Position numbers and translations under genes: made by a program. From NCBI RefSeq assembly GCF_029168945.1, contig NC_083605.1, positions 23,759,280-23,823,279 on the forward strand: 64,000 nt of DNA, read 5' to 3'. The notes under the pieces are model-generated. The model was given only the letters and a program-made list of their open reading frames with translations, was not told the origin of the DNA and searched no databases. How positions within the stretch are numbered: position 1 is the stretch's first letter; each line of letters starts with the position of its first letter. Shown in pieces: positions 47,376 through 58,997 of the stretch. This DNA is from Cannabis sativa. Taxonomy: Eukaryota > Streptophyta > Magnoliopsida > Rosales > Cannabaceae.

Positions 47376-48949
47376 TGTTAAATGCCAAAATATTACATAT
47401 TTTATAGTGTAAAAATACAAAATAAAATTAATTCTTTATAATATTTTCAAGAAATTAATGCAATATATTATTATATTGAAAATATTTTATTTAAGATTAA
47501 TTTTATCTTTGTTTATAAATAATAATAGTATTTATGGCATAATTGAGAAAAAGAAATAAAAAGTTAAGAAAATGTATTGTATTTATTTAAAGAAATACAA
47601 ATTAATTAAATTTTAAATAAATATTTTCATTAAAATTATTGTGATATATTTTATGTTGAAAATATTTTGTTTGGATTTAATTTTGTTTGTGTTTGATTGA
47701 GAAAATAGCATTTGTGAAAGAGTGGAAAAGAAATGAAAAAGTGATAAAAATGAGGCCCAAAACTATGAAAAATAGGATTTTTGAAGATAAAAAACAAAGC
47801 CCAAGAAGGAGAGCCCATTTGGCCCAAGCCTCCTCTTCCTCTCTCCGCTGCCACGTGTCACGCGCAGAGGCCATCTGCGCCTGGGCCCCACGCGGACAGC
47901 ACCTGTTGGTGCCTTGTCTCCCCACTCTCCTCACGCGCGAGTGGCATGCACGGCCCCTCCTGGGCCTTTCGTTTGCTGCACTCGCCAGCCACGCAGCTGG
48001 CCTTCGTTTGGTCCGAGCTCCATCAGCCAAAAGCCACTTTCCACGTGGCTTTCTCTCCTCTCGCCACGTGTCAAGTCGCACACCAAAGCCACCAATCTGA
48101 GCTTGACACGTGGCACTCCGGTTACAATTTTTTGTATTTACATTCTTACCCACATGCAATTTGCAATAAGTTTAATTGCGTATTAGTCCTTTTACCCTTC
48201 TATAAATAGAAGATTAGGTTTTTATAATTTAGTTACAGTTTCAGAGTTTCAGACAGAAAAATTCAGAGAAAATGCTCAGTTAGTTTACCGCTTTTCTTAG
48301 TTAATTTTCTTATGGGTTTCTAAGTTCCCTTATTGTTAAGGTGGACGATGAAACCTAGTGTATTTAATTAAGTATTTATTTTTATTTTGATTCAGTACAA
48401 TATATGCTTATGATTTTCGCTTCTTAAAATAATTTCTTTCATCTTTAATATCATGTATTTTTGATAGGTATAAATTATTTATGCTTGGTTCTACATTTTA
48501 TTAAAATAATATTCTTTTATTTTTTATACATTAAATTGTTTCACATTTAATGCTTAGAAGTTATAATTTTAAAGCGAAGAAAAATCTATTTTTTTATTAG
48601 AAAATAATTGGTTTGATTACTGATTAAATGATGAGAATCAATATAAAGATAAATATTTTTATATACACTTAAGTGGATTCTGAACCCTTAATAATATCCC
48701 AAATATTACTGAAAATATTTGTTACTGTCATTTTTATCATTTAAATACTTTATTTTATTTTGTTACCAAAAATCTTACCATTTTCGGGACTAGGTTAGAG
48801 TTTTATTAGCTTAGATTAAATTAGTATTTTCTTCGATTTCACGCAATTCCCATGGGTTTGACCTCGTTCTTCACAATCTCCATACTACAATAAAGATTCG
48901 TGCGCTTGCGAGTTGATAAATGTAAAACGTACCATTTCGGTACACAACA
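47376..48949 (+). mobile_element. Athila 3' LTR (1574 bp)
   Basis: Starts TGTTAAATGCC and ends GTACACAACA. It keeps the GC-rich segment missing in the 5' LTR. No classical purine tract is obvious just before it; GCGGGTTG is the nearest candidate. Confidence 0.92.
47852..48208 (+). promoter_or_regulatory. Athila 3' LTR promoter: four G-boxes and TATA box
   Basis: CACGTG at 47852-47857, 48042-48047, 48065-48070 and 48107-48112, the last in GACACGTGGC. TATAAATA at 48201-48208. G-boxes bind bZIP and bHLH factors in plants, so stress or light control is plausible. Confidence 0.65.
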
Positions 48950-48954
48950 ATTAG

Positions 48955-49016
48955 CAACGAGTTGCACAGTACGTATAAAATCATGTTAACACGCCTATGC
49001 TAGTTAGGGTGTTATA
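48955..49016 (+). mobile_element. Tekay 2, 5' LTR, right end
   Basis: CAACGAGTTGCACAGTACG through GTGTTATA matches the last 62 bases of the 3' LTR (ending 61663), with the final CA changed to TA. Confidence 0.9.
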
Positions 49017-49019
49017 ATT

Positions 49020-49032
49020 TGGTATCAGAGCC
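49020..49032 (+). other. Primer binding site (tRNA-iMet), Tekay 2
   Basis: TGGTATCAGAGCC, three bases after the LTR end, identical to the site in Tekay element 1. Confidence 0.92.
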
Positions 49033-49290
49033 TCCAGGTTGTCTTCCGAAGATCGTCACGACATGTACAATCATCATCAGCAATTAGCTCGTTCCACGGT
49101 TCAGTAAGCTTTTATTGCTTTATTAGTTATTTTAATAGTATGATTTAAGAAAAGCCTGTTAGGAAGCATGTTAGTAGCTTGATTGTAGAATAGGCGCATG
49201 TTTTTAATTTCCAAATAGGCGGCATTAGTAAGTTCTTGTGATCATGATCTGACCATGCTAGCTCTTGGTTACGCGGGCTGTTCAGATTAG

Positions 49291-49669
49291 ATGGACGCCA
49301 GGCGAAATACCAGGAGCCAGGGCAACTTAGTTGGGTCAAATGAAGGTCAGCGAGCTCAGTTTCCCCTAAATGCTCATGGCCGAGGTAGAGGTCACAGGGG
49401 CAAGGCACGTGGTCGGGGTGATGTTAACCCGCCACAGGCTGCCCAGGCTGCCTAAGTTACTCAGGAAGCTCAGAATTGGGAAAATAGGATTGCAGATTTG
49501 CAAACTAAAATCAACGAACAAGAAGAAGTGATTAGACAGTTAAGACAGTAGGGTGTTCCTACAGTGCCTGCTCCAGAAATTCCAGTGGCACCTGCTCCTG
49601 TTTTCCAGGCCGAACCAGTGATTACAGCGAACTGGATGGAACCCTTGTATGAAAGGTTCCGCAAGCAAT
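49291..49669 (+). pseudogene. Tekay 2 gag, part 1
   Basis: Start MDARRNTRSQGNLVGS matches the Gag start of Tekay element 1. Arg/Gly-rich stretch, then coiled coil IADLQTKINEQEEVIRQLR. In-frame stops TAA at 49453 and TAG at 49549. It is cut after LYERFRKQ by the copia solo LTR; the frame resumes in part 2. Confidence 0.85.
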
Positions 49670-51549
49670 TGTTGGGTTTTATGCCCTAAATAAAACTCAT
49701 TTCAATATAATCAGATTTACTTATTAATATAGATCAGAAATAACATTTAATGTTGCATGGTTCACATGATTTATTTCATGATTATATGTACATAATGTAT
49801 GAATTCGTCTGAAACCCTTTTCACATACTTGATCCTGTTTATTGTGTCGTCAACACATTGGAAAGTAAACATGACTATGTGAATAAAGTTTCCTAGATTT
49901 ATCAGACACAGGGTTTTACTGATATGATAATCTACAACAGAGTTTACTTGCATTTGGAGAAGTGCTATGTTCTTTCCAGAGCATTGGTTAAAGTAAAGCT
50001 CAGGTTGGATGCATGGAGTATGCATCAGAAGGGACCGATATTGAACTTTGACTTAGATTTAATTAAACTTACCGTAAAATCTATTCAAGTCAATATCGCC
50101 TAGTTGATCCTAGATCAAATGTTCTTAATCCTGTTATTATTAGGCTCAATCTTGAAAGGCTATTCGTGTTCTTTGATTTGTTAGTTAAGCCTACTTTCAG
50201 GTCAGGGTGATACGTACATTTTGGGAACACAGTAGTGCAATTGAGTGGGAGCGCTAGCATAAACATGGAATCTATAGCTTCTATCTGGCGAATAGTAAGC
50301 AAAGGATGATCTCCTTCGAGCTTGACCAAACGAACATAAATGTTGGAGTACTCATTTCACATAAGCTGAAATATCATTTATACGGGGTCAAGTGTTTTAA
50401 GGATAAAATACATTGTAGGGTGTAACGGTAATCTAATCCCTTTACAGTGTAGATCATTCATATAGAGGATCATCTATCAAATTAGGATTATAACAATGAA
50501 TAACTAATGATGTGTCTATATGGTGGAACATATAGAGCATTCTATATAACTGAGAGTGCAATTCTAAGTTCTATGCATGGATTCAACGAAGAATTAATAA
50601 ATTAGTGAATTTTAGTAATAAATTCTTGATCTACTTATTGGAAACTCGGTTATATAGACACATGGTCCCCGCACTAGTTGAGATAATATTGCTTGTAAGA
50701 CTCATATAATTGGTTTTGATTAATCAATTATAATTCTCAAATTAGACTATGTCTATTTGTGAATTTTTTCACTAAGTAAGGGCGAAATTGTAAAGAAAGA
50801 GTTTTAGGGGCATATTTATTAATTATGATACTTTGTATGGTTCAATTAATAAATATGATAAATGACAATATTATTTAATAATTATTTATAGTTATTAAAT
50901 AGTTAGAATTGGCATTTAAAATGGTTGAATTAGAAAATTGGCGTTTTTGAGAAAATCAGATGCAGAAAAGATAAAACTGCAAAATTGCAAAAAGTGAGGC
51001 CCAAATCCACTTTGTATGGCCGGCCACTTTTGTAGGAATTTAAACTGATATTTTCATTATTTTAATGCCAAATAATTCAAACCTAACCCTAGTGGAATGC
51101 TATAAATAGATAGTGAAGGCTTCAGGAAAATTACACTTCTGATTCAGAAAAAACTGAGCCTTCTCTCTCCCTATCTTTGGTCGACCCTTCTCTTTCTCCT
51201 TCCTCTTCAATTTCGAAAATCTTAGTGTGAGAATAGTGCCCACACACAGCAAGTGATACCTCAATCATAGTGAGGAAGATCGTGAAGAAAGACTTTCAGC
51301 AAGAAGGAGTTTCAGCATCAAAGATTCAGAGAAAGAGATCCAGGTTCAGATATTGATAATGCTCTGCTACAGAAAGGAATCAAGGGCTAGATATCTGAAC
51401 GGAAGGAGTCATTATGTTCCGCTGCACCCAATGTAAGGTTTCCTAAACTTTATATGTGTTTATTTCATCGTTTTAGAAAGTTCATATTTAGGGTGTTAAT
51501 CAACATACTTGTGAGTAGATCTAAGATCCTGGTAAAATAATTTCCAACA
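49670..51549 (+). mobile_element. Copia solo LTR in Tekay 2 gag
   Basis: Starts TGTTGGGTTTTATGCCC and ends ATTTCCAACA, 1880 bp. Flanks GCAAT (49665-49669) and GCAAG (51550-51554) form a 5-bp duplication with one mismatch. TATA box at 51101-51108. No internal region is present, so it is a solo LTR left by LTR-LTR recombination. Its 3' half is nearly the same as 1-880. Confidence 0.92.
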
Positions 51550-51554
51550 GCAAG

Positions 51555-51830
51555 CACCTCCGATTTTTCTAGGAGGTCCGGACGTTATGAAAGCCGAGCA
51601 GTGGCTAACAGTGATTACAAGAATCTTGAATTTCATGGGCGTTATTGGAAATGATATAGTGGTTTGTGCCACTTTTTAATTTCAAGAGGATGCTCTGGTC
51701 TGGTGGGACATGGTGTCCATGATTCACGTTGTCACGACGATGACTTGGGAAAAGTTCCAGGAACTTTTCAATGCCAAATATTACAATGAGGTCGTCAGAA
51801 ATGCCAAGAGAAAAGAGTTCACTCACTTGA
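51555..51830 (+). pseudogene. Tekay 2 gag, part 2
   Basis: Continues the capsid: MKAEQWLTVITRILNFMGVI, WEKFQELFNAKYYNE and NAKRKEFTHL. One in-frame stop TAA at 51677. Ends at the Athila-like solo LTR in the target site CTTGA. Confidence 0.85.
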
Positions 51831-53665
51831 TGTTGTCCTCAAAAGTGAGTGTTTTAATATTTATACTCGCAAGTGCACGAATCGTTTCAGAATATAATGT
51901 TCATGTAAGTGCAAGGTCGAACCCATGGGAGTTGACTAACATCAAAAGAAACTATTTCAAACAAAATAAGAATATTCTAACCTAGCTCCAAATATTTGAT
52001 GAGATTTTGGTTTTGCAAAATAAAATAAAAGACAAGTAACTAAAATACTTAAGATTAAAGATGAGTGAGTATGAAAATGATTTTCAAATAAGATGTGTAA
52101 AATAAGATTATTAAGATATTAGAATCCACAAAATGCAAGTTCAATAATATTTATAAGTATATTGATTCCCAAGTTTTAGATATAGTTGAAATAAATCACA
52201 CTATATTTTCCAAAATATATTTTCCATTTAAGTACAAGTTATTTTCAAAAAGGTAGGATTTTTCTTCACTTATAAAGTGTATAATTTCTAAGCATTAAAT
52301 GTGTTACAATTTAATGGAACTACACAAAATCAAAGAAACTATGTTTAGGCAAAATATGATTTTTATGTTCTAAGAATTAGATGTAAACAATTTAATGGAA
52401 GAGATTTAATCAGATAATATCATATTTTTGCATAATGAAGAACCAAGTGTAACATGCTCTAACAATCAAAAATACATGATATTGAAGATGAAAAAGACAT
52501 ATTTTTGATAGAAAAATCCATGAACTTTATAGCACAAATGGGAAATCAACATACAAAAATAAACACTATCTAGTTACATTTTGCTTCATCATCATCTTAA
52601 TAATCTTGAAAAAAGATTAGAAGCTCATAACTAGATAAAAATTACAAAAGATAAACATACTTGACATGCGCTTCAAAATGTATTGTAGAAAGAAAATGGT
52701 AAAAATAAAATGGTAGAAGTATGAAGAGTGTGGAATGAAATGGTGTGGAATGGAGAAGTGTTTAAGGTTGAAGAGGTGTTTAGGGAGGGTGAAGAGATGT
52801 TTTTGAAATGGTCTTCCAACACCATATTTATAGGCAAAATTTGAAGGATTAAATTAATCAAAATAAAATAAATAAATTGATTAATTTAATTAGTGTTGGG
52901 AAGAGAATGGATAAATAGAGTATGTGTAAGAGTATTGGAAAAAATAAATGTTTTGTGAGGATGTAAAAGTAGTGAAAGGTAGGGTAAAAATAAAATAGGA
53001 ATGTTTATTTAGGTGAAATAAATAGGAAAGAGTGAATAGGTATTTAGGTATATGAGAAAATAAGAATAAAGCAATTAATTTAACAACCTTTTTTCTTTGT
53101 TCTCAACAGGTGGCAGCTGGCGAGCTGGGATTGGAGGAGAAGCTGACGAGGCGGTTGGGTGGCGCTTGCTGATTCGCTGAGGCGCTGACGGAAGTGGGGA
53201 CCAGGGGGACAGGTGGCGCGAGCTGGTGGAGAGAGGGCTGGCGGCTGGGACCCGTGTGGAAGGAGTTGGCAGGCTTCACTTGCTGCTGTCGGGTGTGTAT
53301 CTCATGCACGCGTAGGGGCCATTGGATCAGATGACGAACGGCGTGGATTGGGTCAAAGGGCTGACCGAGAGTGGGCCTTCTAATGGACTAATCTGATTTT
53401 CTTTTGAAAATCGCACTTTTAGCTCCATTTCTCTAATATTTCTTCAATTTAATCCCAATCTTTTTCTTCCAAACACACCTAACACTAAAATAAAATTAAA
53501 AATAAATATCACATAACAAATTATAACAAAATAATTATAAAAACACACAAAAATATATAATATTACAATAAAGCTAATAAATTCAAAGATAATTAAAAAC
53601 TTAAGAACTAAACCAATTTTTAGTTAAAAAAATGTGAAAAATAACTCTAATTTCTAGAGTTATCA
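51831..53665 (-). mobile_element. Athila-like solo LTR, minus strand
   Basis: Borders TGTTGTCCTC and GAGTTATCA, with the 5-bp duplication CTTGA at 51826-51830 and 53666-53670. Reading minus, it resembles the Athila LTR at 38385: CCCATGGGTTCGACCTTGC near its end, CCAAAATCTCATC, and a minus-strand TATA box at 52825-52832 downstream of a GC-rich part (53100-53340). It is 1835 bp with no internal region. Confidence 0.88.
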
Positions 53666-53670
53666 CTTGA

Positions 53671-54340
53671 CCCAAAAGGAAAACATGAGTGTTACTGAGT
53701 ATACGATCCAGTTTGATCGTTTAGCAAGGTTGGCCTCAAGAAATGTGCCAACCGATTTCAGTAAAAAGGAAAAATACCTGGATGGGTTGAATGTGAAGAT
53801 TCGACATGATTTGATGATTACCACCGACGATAAAACCACCTATACTGAAATGGTGGAAAAAGCACTGCGAGCTGAGGGCGCAGTTGGATGCATGACGGAG
53901 TCTTCTAGGACTCCAGTGGTTGGCGGGGCTCCTACCCCTCCTGCATCAGGCTTTAGCAGGGGGGTAGTGGTTCGGCCATGGATCAGAAAAGAAAAGCATC
54001 CACTGCAACTGGTGGCTCAAGTCAGAACAAGAGGTTCCGTGGGAACCAGGGTCGAGGCAGTCGTCAGGGTTGTTCTGAGACCCGATACTCTTACCCAGAG
54101 TGCCCCAGTTGTAAAAGGCACCATCTGGGGGAGTGTAGAGGACAAGGGTGCTTTCAGTGTGGCATGCCAAGGCACTACAAGAGGGATTTCCCTCAACTAA
54201 AAACCGAAGCACCGAAAGCTCCAGCGAAACCCACTCCAGCAAGGGTGTTCGCCATTACTCAGACTGATGCAGAAGCCAGTCCCTTCAATGGTAACAGGTC
54301 GACTCTCGGTCAACAACTCTTTTTACTCTATACTGTTTGA
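53671..54340 (+). pseudogene. Tekay 2 gag, part 3
   Basis: Capsid end (MSVTEYTIQFDRLARLASR, LDGLNVKIRHDLMITT), then a frame change near 53960, and two knuckles CPSCKRHHLGEC and CFQCGMPRHYKRDF, the second with its last Cys replaced by Phe. Ends at 54340, overlapping the protease frame with a +1 offset, exactly as in Tekay element 1. Confidence 0.85.
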
Positions 54341-57300
54341 CTCTGGGGCCACTCATTCTTATGTGGCAGCCAGGATCTCTAGTAAATTGGATAGAACATA
54401 TAATAGTTATGAATCAGGGTTTGGAACCATTTTACATGGCAGAGAGTTAGTTATCTCCAAAAGGTGGATTAGGTCTATCCCGATCAGGATTGACGATAGG
54501 GAGTTAAGTGCTGACCTAATAGAAATGAGCTTAGAAGAATTTGATATCATACTGGGAATGGATTTCTCATCCAAATACTCAGCCAGTATTGACTGTAAGA
54601 GGAAGATGGTAATCTTCCAACCAGAGGGTGAAGAACCGTTTGTTTTTGACGGTTCACTTCAGGGATCACGGGTTCCGGTGATTTTGGCCTTATCAGCTGA
54701 AGAATTATTGTGTGATGGATGTCTAGGGTTTTTGGCCGTGATTTTAGACACCACTCAGTCTAACCCTATTCGGCCAGAAGACATTCAGGTTGTTCAAAAA
54801 TTTTTAGATGTTTTTCTTGAAGAACTTCCAGGTTTACCACCTCAGCGGGAAATTGATTTTATAATTGATTTGGCACCTGGAGCGGAACCGGTCTCTAAAG
54901 CACCTTATAGAATGGCTCCAACTGAACTTAAAGAATTGAAAATTTAGCTCCAGGGGTCGCTTGACATAGGGTTTATTCGGCCTAGTGTGTCACCCTGGGG
55001 AGCTCCAGTATTGTTTGTCAAGAAGAAGGATGGGTCTCTGAGAATGTGCATCGACTATCGGGAGTTAAATAAGCTAACAGTCAAGAATAAATATCCATTA
55101 CCTAGGATCGATGATCTTTTCGATCAACTTCAGGGGAAGACGGTCTTCTCAAAGATTGATCTCCGATCGGGCTATCATCAGCTGAGAATCCAAGAGGAGG
55201 ACATTCCAAAGACGGATTTCCATACTAGGTATGGACATTATGAATTTCTGGTTATGTCGTTTGGACTAACCAATGCTCCTGCGACATTCATGGACTTGAT
55301 GAATAGAGTATTCAAGGATTTCCTCGATATCTGTGTAATTGTGTTTATCGATGACATCCTTGTGTACTCTCAATCGGAAGAGGAACATGAGTTACATCTC
55401 CGAATGGTTCTGCAACAGCTTCAAGAACACAAGCTTTATGCCAAATTCAAGAAATGTGAATTTTGGTTATCTCAGGTGTCCTTTCTAGGGCACATTGTTA
55501 GTAAGGATGGGATCAAGGTGGATCCAGGAAAGATAGAATCCGTCAGGGATTGGCCTAGACCGAAAACAGTGACAGATTTTAGAAGCTTCTTGGGTCTAGC
55601 TGGTTATTATCGTCGGTTTGTGGAAGGGTTCTCTAAAATCTCAACACCCTTAACCGAGCTTACCAAAAAGAATCAGCATTTTGTATGGTCAGACAAATGT
55701 GAGGCTAGTTTTCAGAAGCTGAAACAGAGGTTGATTACAGCTCCAGTGCTAGCCTTGCCTTCTGACAAAGAAAAGTTCGTGGTTTATTGTGATGCGTCCA
55801 GACAGGGTCTGGGATGTGTGCTCATGCAAGCCGATCGGGTTATCGCTTATGCCTCTCGTCAGTTAAAAGATTATGAGTAGGGATACCCGGCTCATGACAT
55901 AGAATTGGCCGCGGTAGTGTTTGCTTTGAAAATTTGGCGGCATTATCTTTATGGAGAAAGATGTGAAATTTTCACCGACCATAAAAGTCTCAAATATTTC
56001 TTTACTCAGAAAGATTTGAATATGAGACAGAGGCGTTGGTTGGAGTTAGTAAAGGATTACGATTGTGAGATCCTTTATCACCCTGGGAAAGCCAATGTAG
56101 TGGCCGATGCCTTGAGCAGAAAGGGTCCCGGGCAGGTAGCTAGTATGATTCAGATTTCGCCTCAGTTAGCTGGGGACATGGTCAGATCTAGCATTGAGTT
56201 TGTTGTAGGCAAGCTTCACAACTTGACGCTGCAATCTGATCTGTTAGAATGAATTAAAGTCGCTTAGATTACTGATCCAGAGTTGGTAAAAATCAGAGAA
56301 GAGGTTTCAGCTAGTCAAGCCAGAGATTTTTCAGTGTCAGACAGTGGGATGCTATTGTTTAAAGCTAGAGTCTGTGTTCCAAATAGTGTGGAAATCATAA
56401 ATGAAATCCTTGAAGAGGCTCATACTACCCCATATTCCTTGCATCCCGACACCACCAAGATGTATCAGGATCTTAAACTTTACTACTGGTGGAGCGGTAT
56501 GAAGAAGAATTTAGTAGAATTCGTATCGAGATGCCTAACCTGTCAACAGATTAAGGCTGAACATCAGAGACCAGCAGGGTTGTTGCAGCCCTTAACCCTA
56601 CCTGAATGGAAGTGGGAGGACATCACGATGGATATTGTGGTTGGGTTACCTAGAACCACAGGTTTGTCTGATTCTATTTGGGTTGTGGTGGATAGATTCA
56701 CGAAGTCTGCTCATTTTCTGTCGGTTAAAACAACCTATTCAGTGGATCAATTAGCAGAGTTGTACGTTAAAGAAATAGTAAGGTTTCATGGGGTACCAAA
56801 GTCTATAGTTTTGGATAGAGATCTGAAGTTCACCTCCAAGTTTTGGCAGAGTTTGCAACGAGCCATGGGTACGAAACTGAAATTTAGTACAGCATTCCAT
56901 CCTCAGACAGATGGACAGTCTGAAAGGACAATTCAGATATTGGAAGATATGTTACGAGCCTGTGTTATGGATTTTGAAGTCTCTTGGAGTAAGTATCTAC
57001 CGTTGATAGAATTTTCGTACAATAAAAGTTATCAGAGTACTATAGGGATGGCTCCCAATGAACTATTATATGGAAGAAAGTGTAGGTCTCCTATCCACTG
57101 GGATGAGACAGAGAAAGGAAATACGTAGGTCCAGAATCAGTGCAACGGACCAATGAGGCAATTGAGAAAATTAAAGCTAGAATGCTTGCCTCTTAGAGTA
57201 GACAAAAGAGCTATGCAAATCCGAAACACAGAGATGTTGAGTTCTAAGTAGGGGATCATGTGTTTTTACGGGTGTCACCAATGAAGGGATTAAACGTTTC

Positions 57301-57675
57301 GGGAAAAGAGGCAAGTTATGCCCTAGGTTTACAGGACCTTTTGAGATTCTCGAGAAGGTTGGTCAAGTGGCATATCAATTAGCTTTGCCTCAGCTCTTTC
57401 AGCAGTTGAGAAAATACATTTCAGACCCTACTCTTATACTTAGTTATGAGAACCTTGAGCTGCAGCCAGACATGTCATATGTGGAACAACCAGTAAAGAT
57501 CCTTGATAGAAAGGATAAAGTCCTTCGAAATAAGACCATAGCTTTGGTCAAAGTACTCTGGAGAAATAACAAGGTGGAGGAAGCCACCTGGGAGCTACAA
57601 TCAGATATGAGAGCTCAACATCCAGAGTTATTCAGGTTAGATTTCGGGGACGAAATCCTTTTAAGGGGGGGATAA
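54267..57675 (+). pseudogene. Tekay 2 pol with chromodomain (stops and frameshift)
   Basis: Protease [34 protein letters not shown] to [10 protein letters not shown]; RNase [18 protein letters not shown]; integrase with intact finger (HTTPYSLHP ... [10 protein letters not shown]), core [15 protein letters not shown] and [19 protein letters not shown]; chromodomain [20 protein letters not shown]. In-frame stops near 54945, 55878, 56250 and 56265, a one-base offset near 57115, and further stops at about 57195 and 57246. Part of the segment before the chromodomain, near 57395, is deleted. The stop at 57673 overlaps the polypurine tract. Confidence 0.92.
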
Positions 57676-57676
57676 T
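57662..57676 (+). other. Tekay 2 polypurine tract
   Basis: AAGGGGGGGATAAT directly before the 3' LTR start at 57677. Confidence 0.85.
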
Positions 57677-58997
57677 TGTAAAGACCGCTTAGTTTAAATT
57701 TGGAAATTAGCAGATAATTAGGGTTTAATTATGAAAATTATTTATTGCTATTTAAATAATTATTTATGATAATTTATTTGAATTTAGAATGCATTTTATA
57801 TGTCATATAGAGAAATTTCATAATTTTGTATTTTCGGTGCCTGGCAACATTGGAACGTGGCGTATGGCTCAGTAGAATCACATTTTAGTATTTTAGTATA
57901 GCGGGGCAGTTTAGTTAGACATTGGGGATGTCGAGATTAGTCGGGAATTTAGAGTTTTCCCAAAATACCCTTAGTAATTTTAGAATGGTTTTGTGAGGAC
58001 AAGAGCATTTTAGTCTTTTTGCCCATAGGGTATTTTGTCCTTTGTGAGGTTTTAATTTATTTCTTTAAATCAAGTTTTTATTGTTTAGTAGCTGATTTAA
58101 TACAAATAAAGTTAGGTTATAATTTCATTTTACAAAAAATTGGAAAGGAAGCAAAAATCATTTTTTTCTCTCAAGTCTCTCTCTCTCTTTCGAACTCACC
58201 TAGGGGTAGCTAGGTTTTGATTGGTTTTTCTGCATTTCAAGCTGGTTTAGGCAAGGAATTTGTGATCTCAAGCTCTTGGTAAGTTTCTTGTAGCTTTTGT
58301 TGGTTTCTTGGGTTTTAAGAAAAATGATGTTTTTGCATGAATTGAGTTTTTGCTACTGTGGTGGCTGTAAGTAGTTGTTGTTGTTTTCAGAAGCTTAAAT
58401 ATGTTTAATTATGTGGATTCAAGCAGGTTAGTTGAGTATTTAGTTAGGTTTAACCAAGTTTGAGTTTTGAACTCAAAACTTGGAGCTTTAATGGTGGATT
58501 TTGTTTCTGTGTATGAGTGACTATTTTATTGCTTTAGAAATTTTCATTGGGGTCTAATTAGCAGGTCTAGAGAGTTTTGTGTGGTTTGGGGTTGTTTTGG
58601 TGAAGATATGAAATTTTTTGTGGTTCCTGCACTGAACCGGAATTCCGGTTGAGAGAGGCCTGTAAGAACCGGAATTTCGGTTGGCCTCTAAGAACTTTTC
58701 CCAGAACTGAAATTCCGGTTAGGGAACCGGTCTATCGGTTGGGGGAGTTTTGGGAACCCTAGTTTTTCCCATTTTTGTGTTATTTAGGGTATTTTCATGT
58801 TATCCATTGATAGGGAAACTTTTGGTTTCAGGTTTTAGTCCCCGGGAAGTGATTTAGCGTGTCGCTTATCAGTGTTGTGATTAATGTGATTTGGGAGCCT
58901 GTAATTCGCCGAGCAGATGGTTCCACTCAGGTTGACCGGCACACCTGAATTCGGAATCGAGGTAAGATTAGTATAACACTATGCATATGTATTTACA
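57677..58997 (+). mobile_element. Tekay 2, 3' LTR, left part
   Basis: Starts TGTAAAGACCGC. With 60891-61663 it makes 2094 bp, matching the 5' LTR. It contains a perfect 16-base CCGGAATT-type palindrome at 58635-58650. It is cut by the copia solo LTR at TTACA. Confidence 0.92.

Larger units (their letters stand above)
38385..48949 (+). mobile_element. Athila-type Ty3/gypsy element (10.6 kb)
   Basis: 5' LTR 38385-39877, tRNA-Asp type primer site, gag, pol, long 3' non-coding region, 3' LTR 47376-48949. Target duplication ATTAG at 38380-38384 and 48950-48954. It sits in the 5' LTR of Tekay element 2 near that LTR's end. Protein similarity and primer site place it in Athila. No envelope-like frame is present after pol. 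Confidence 0.93.

Noticed and set aside
47677..48209. Open frames up to 160 residues on both strands in the Athila 3' LTR
   Set aside because: They arise from the GC-rich promoter block. The 5' LTR copy breaks them by the 79-bp indel, and they have no recognisable domain.
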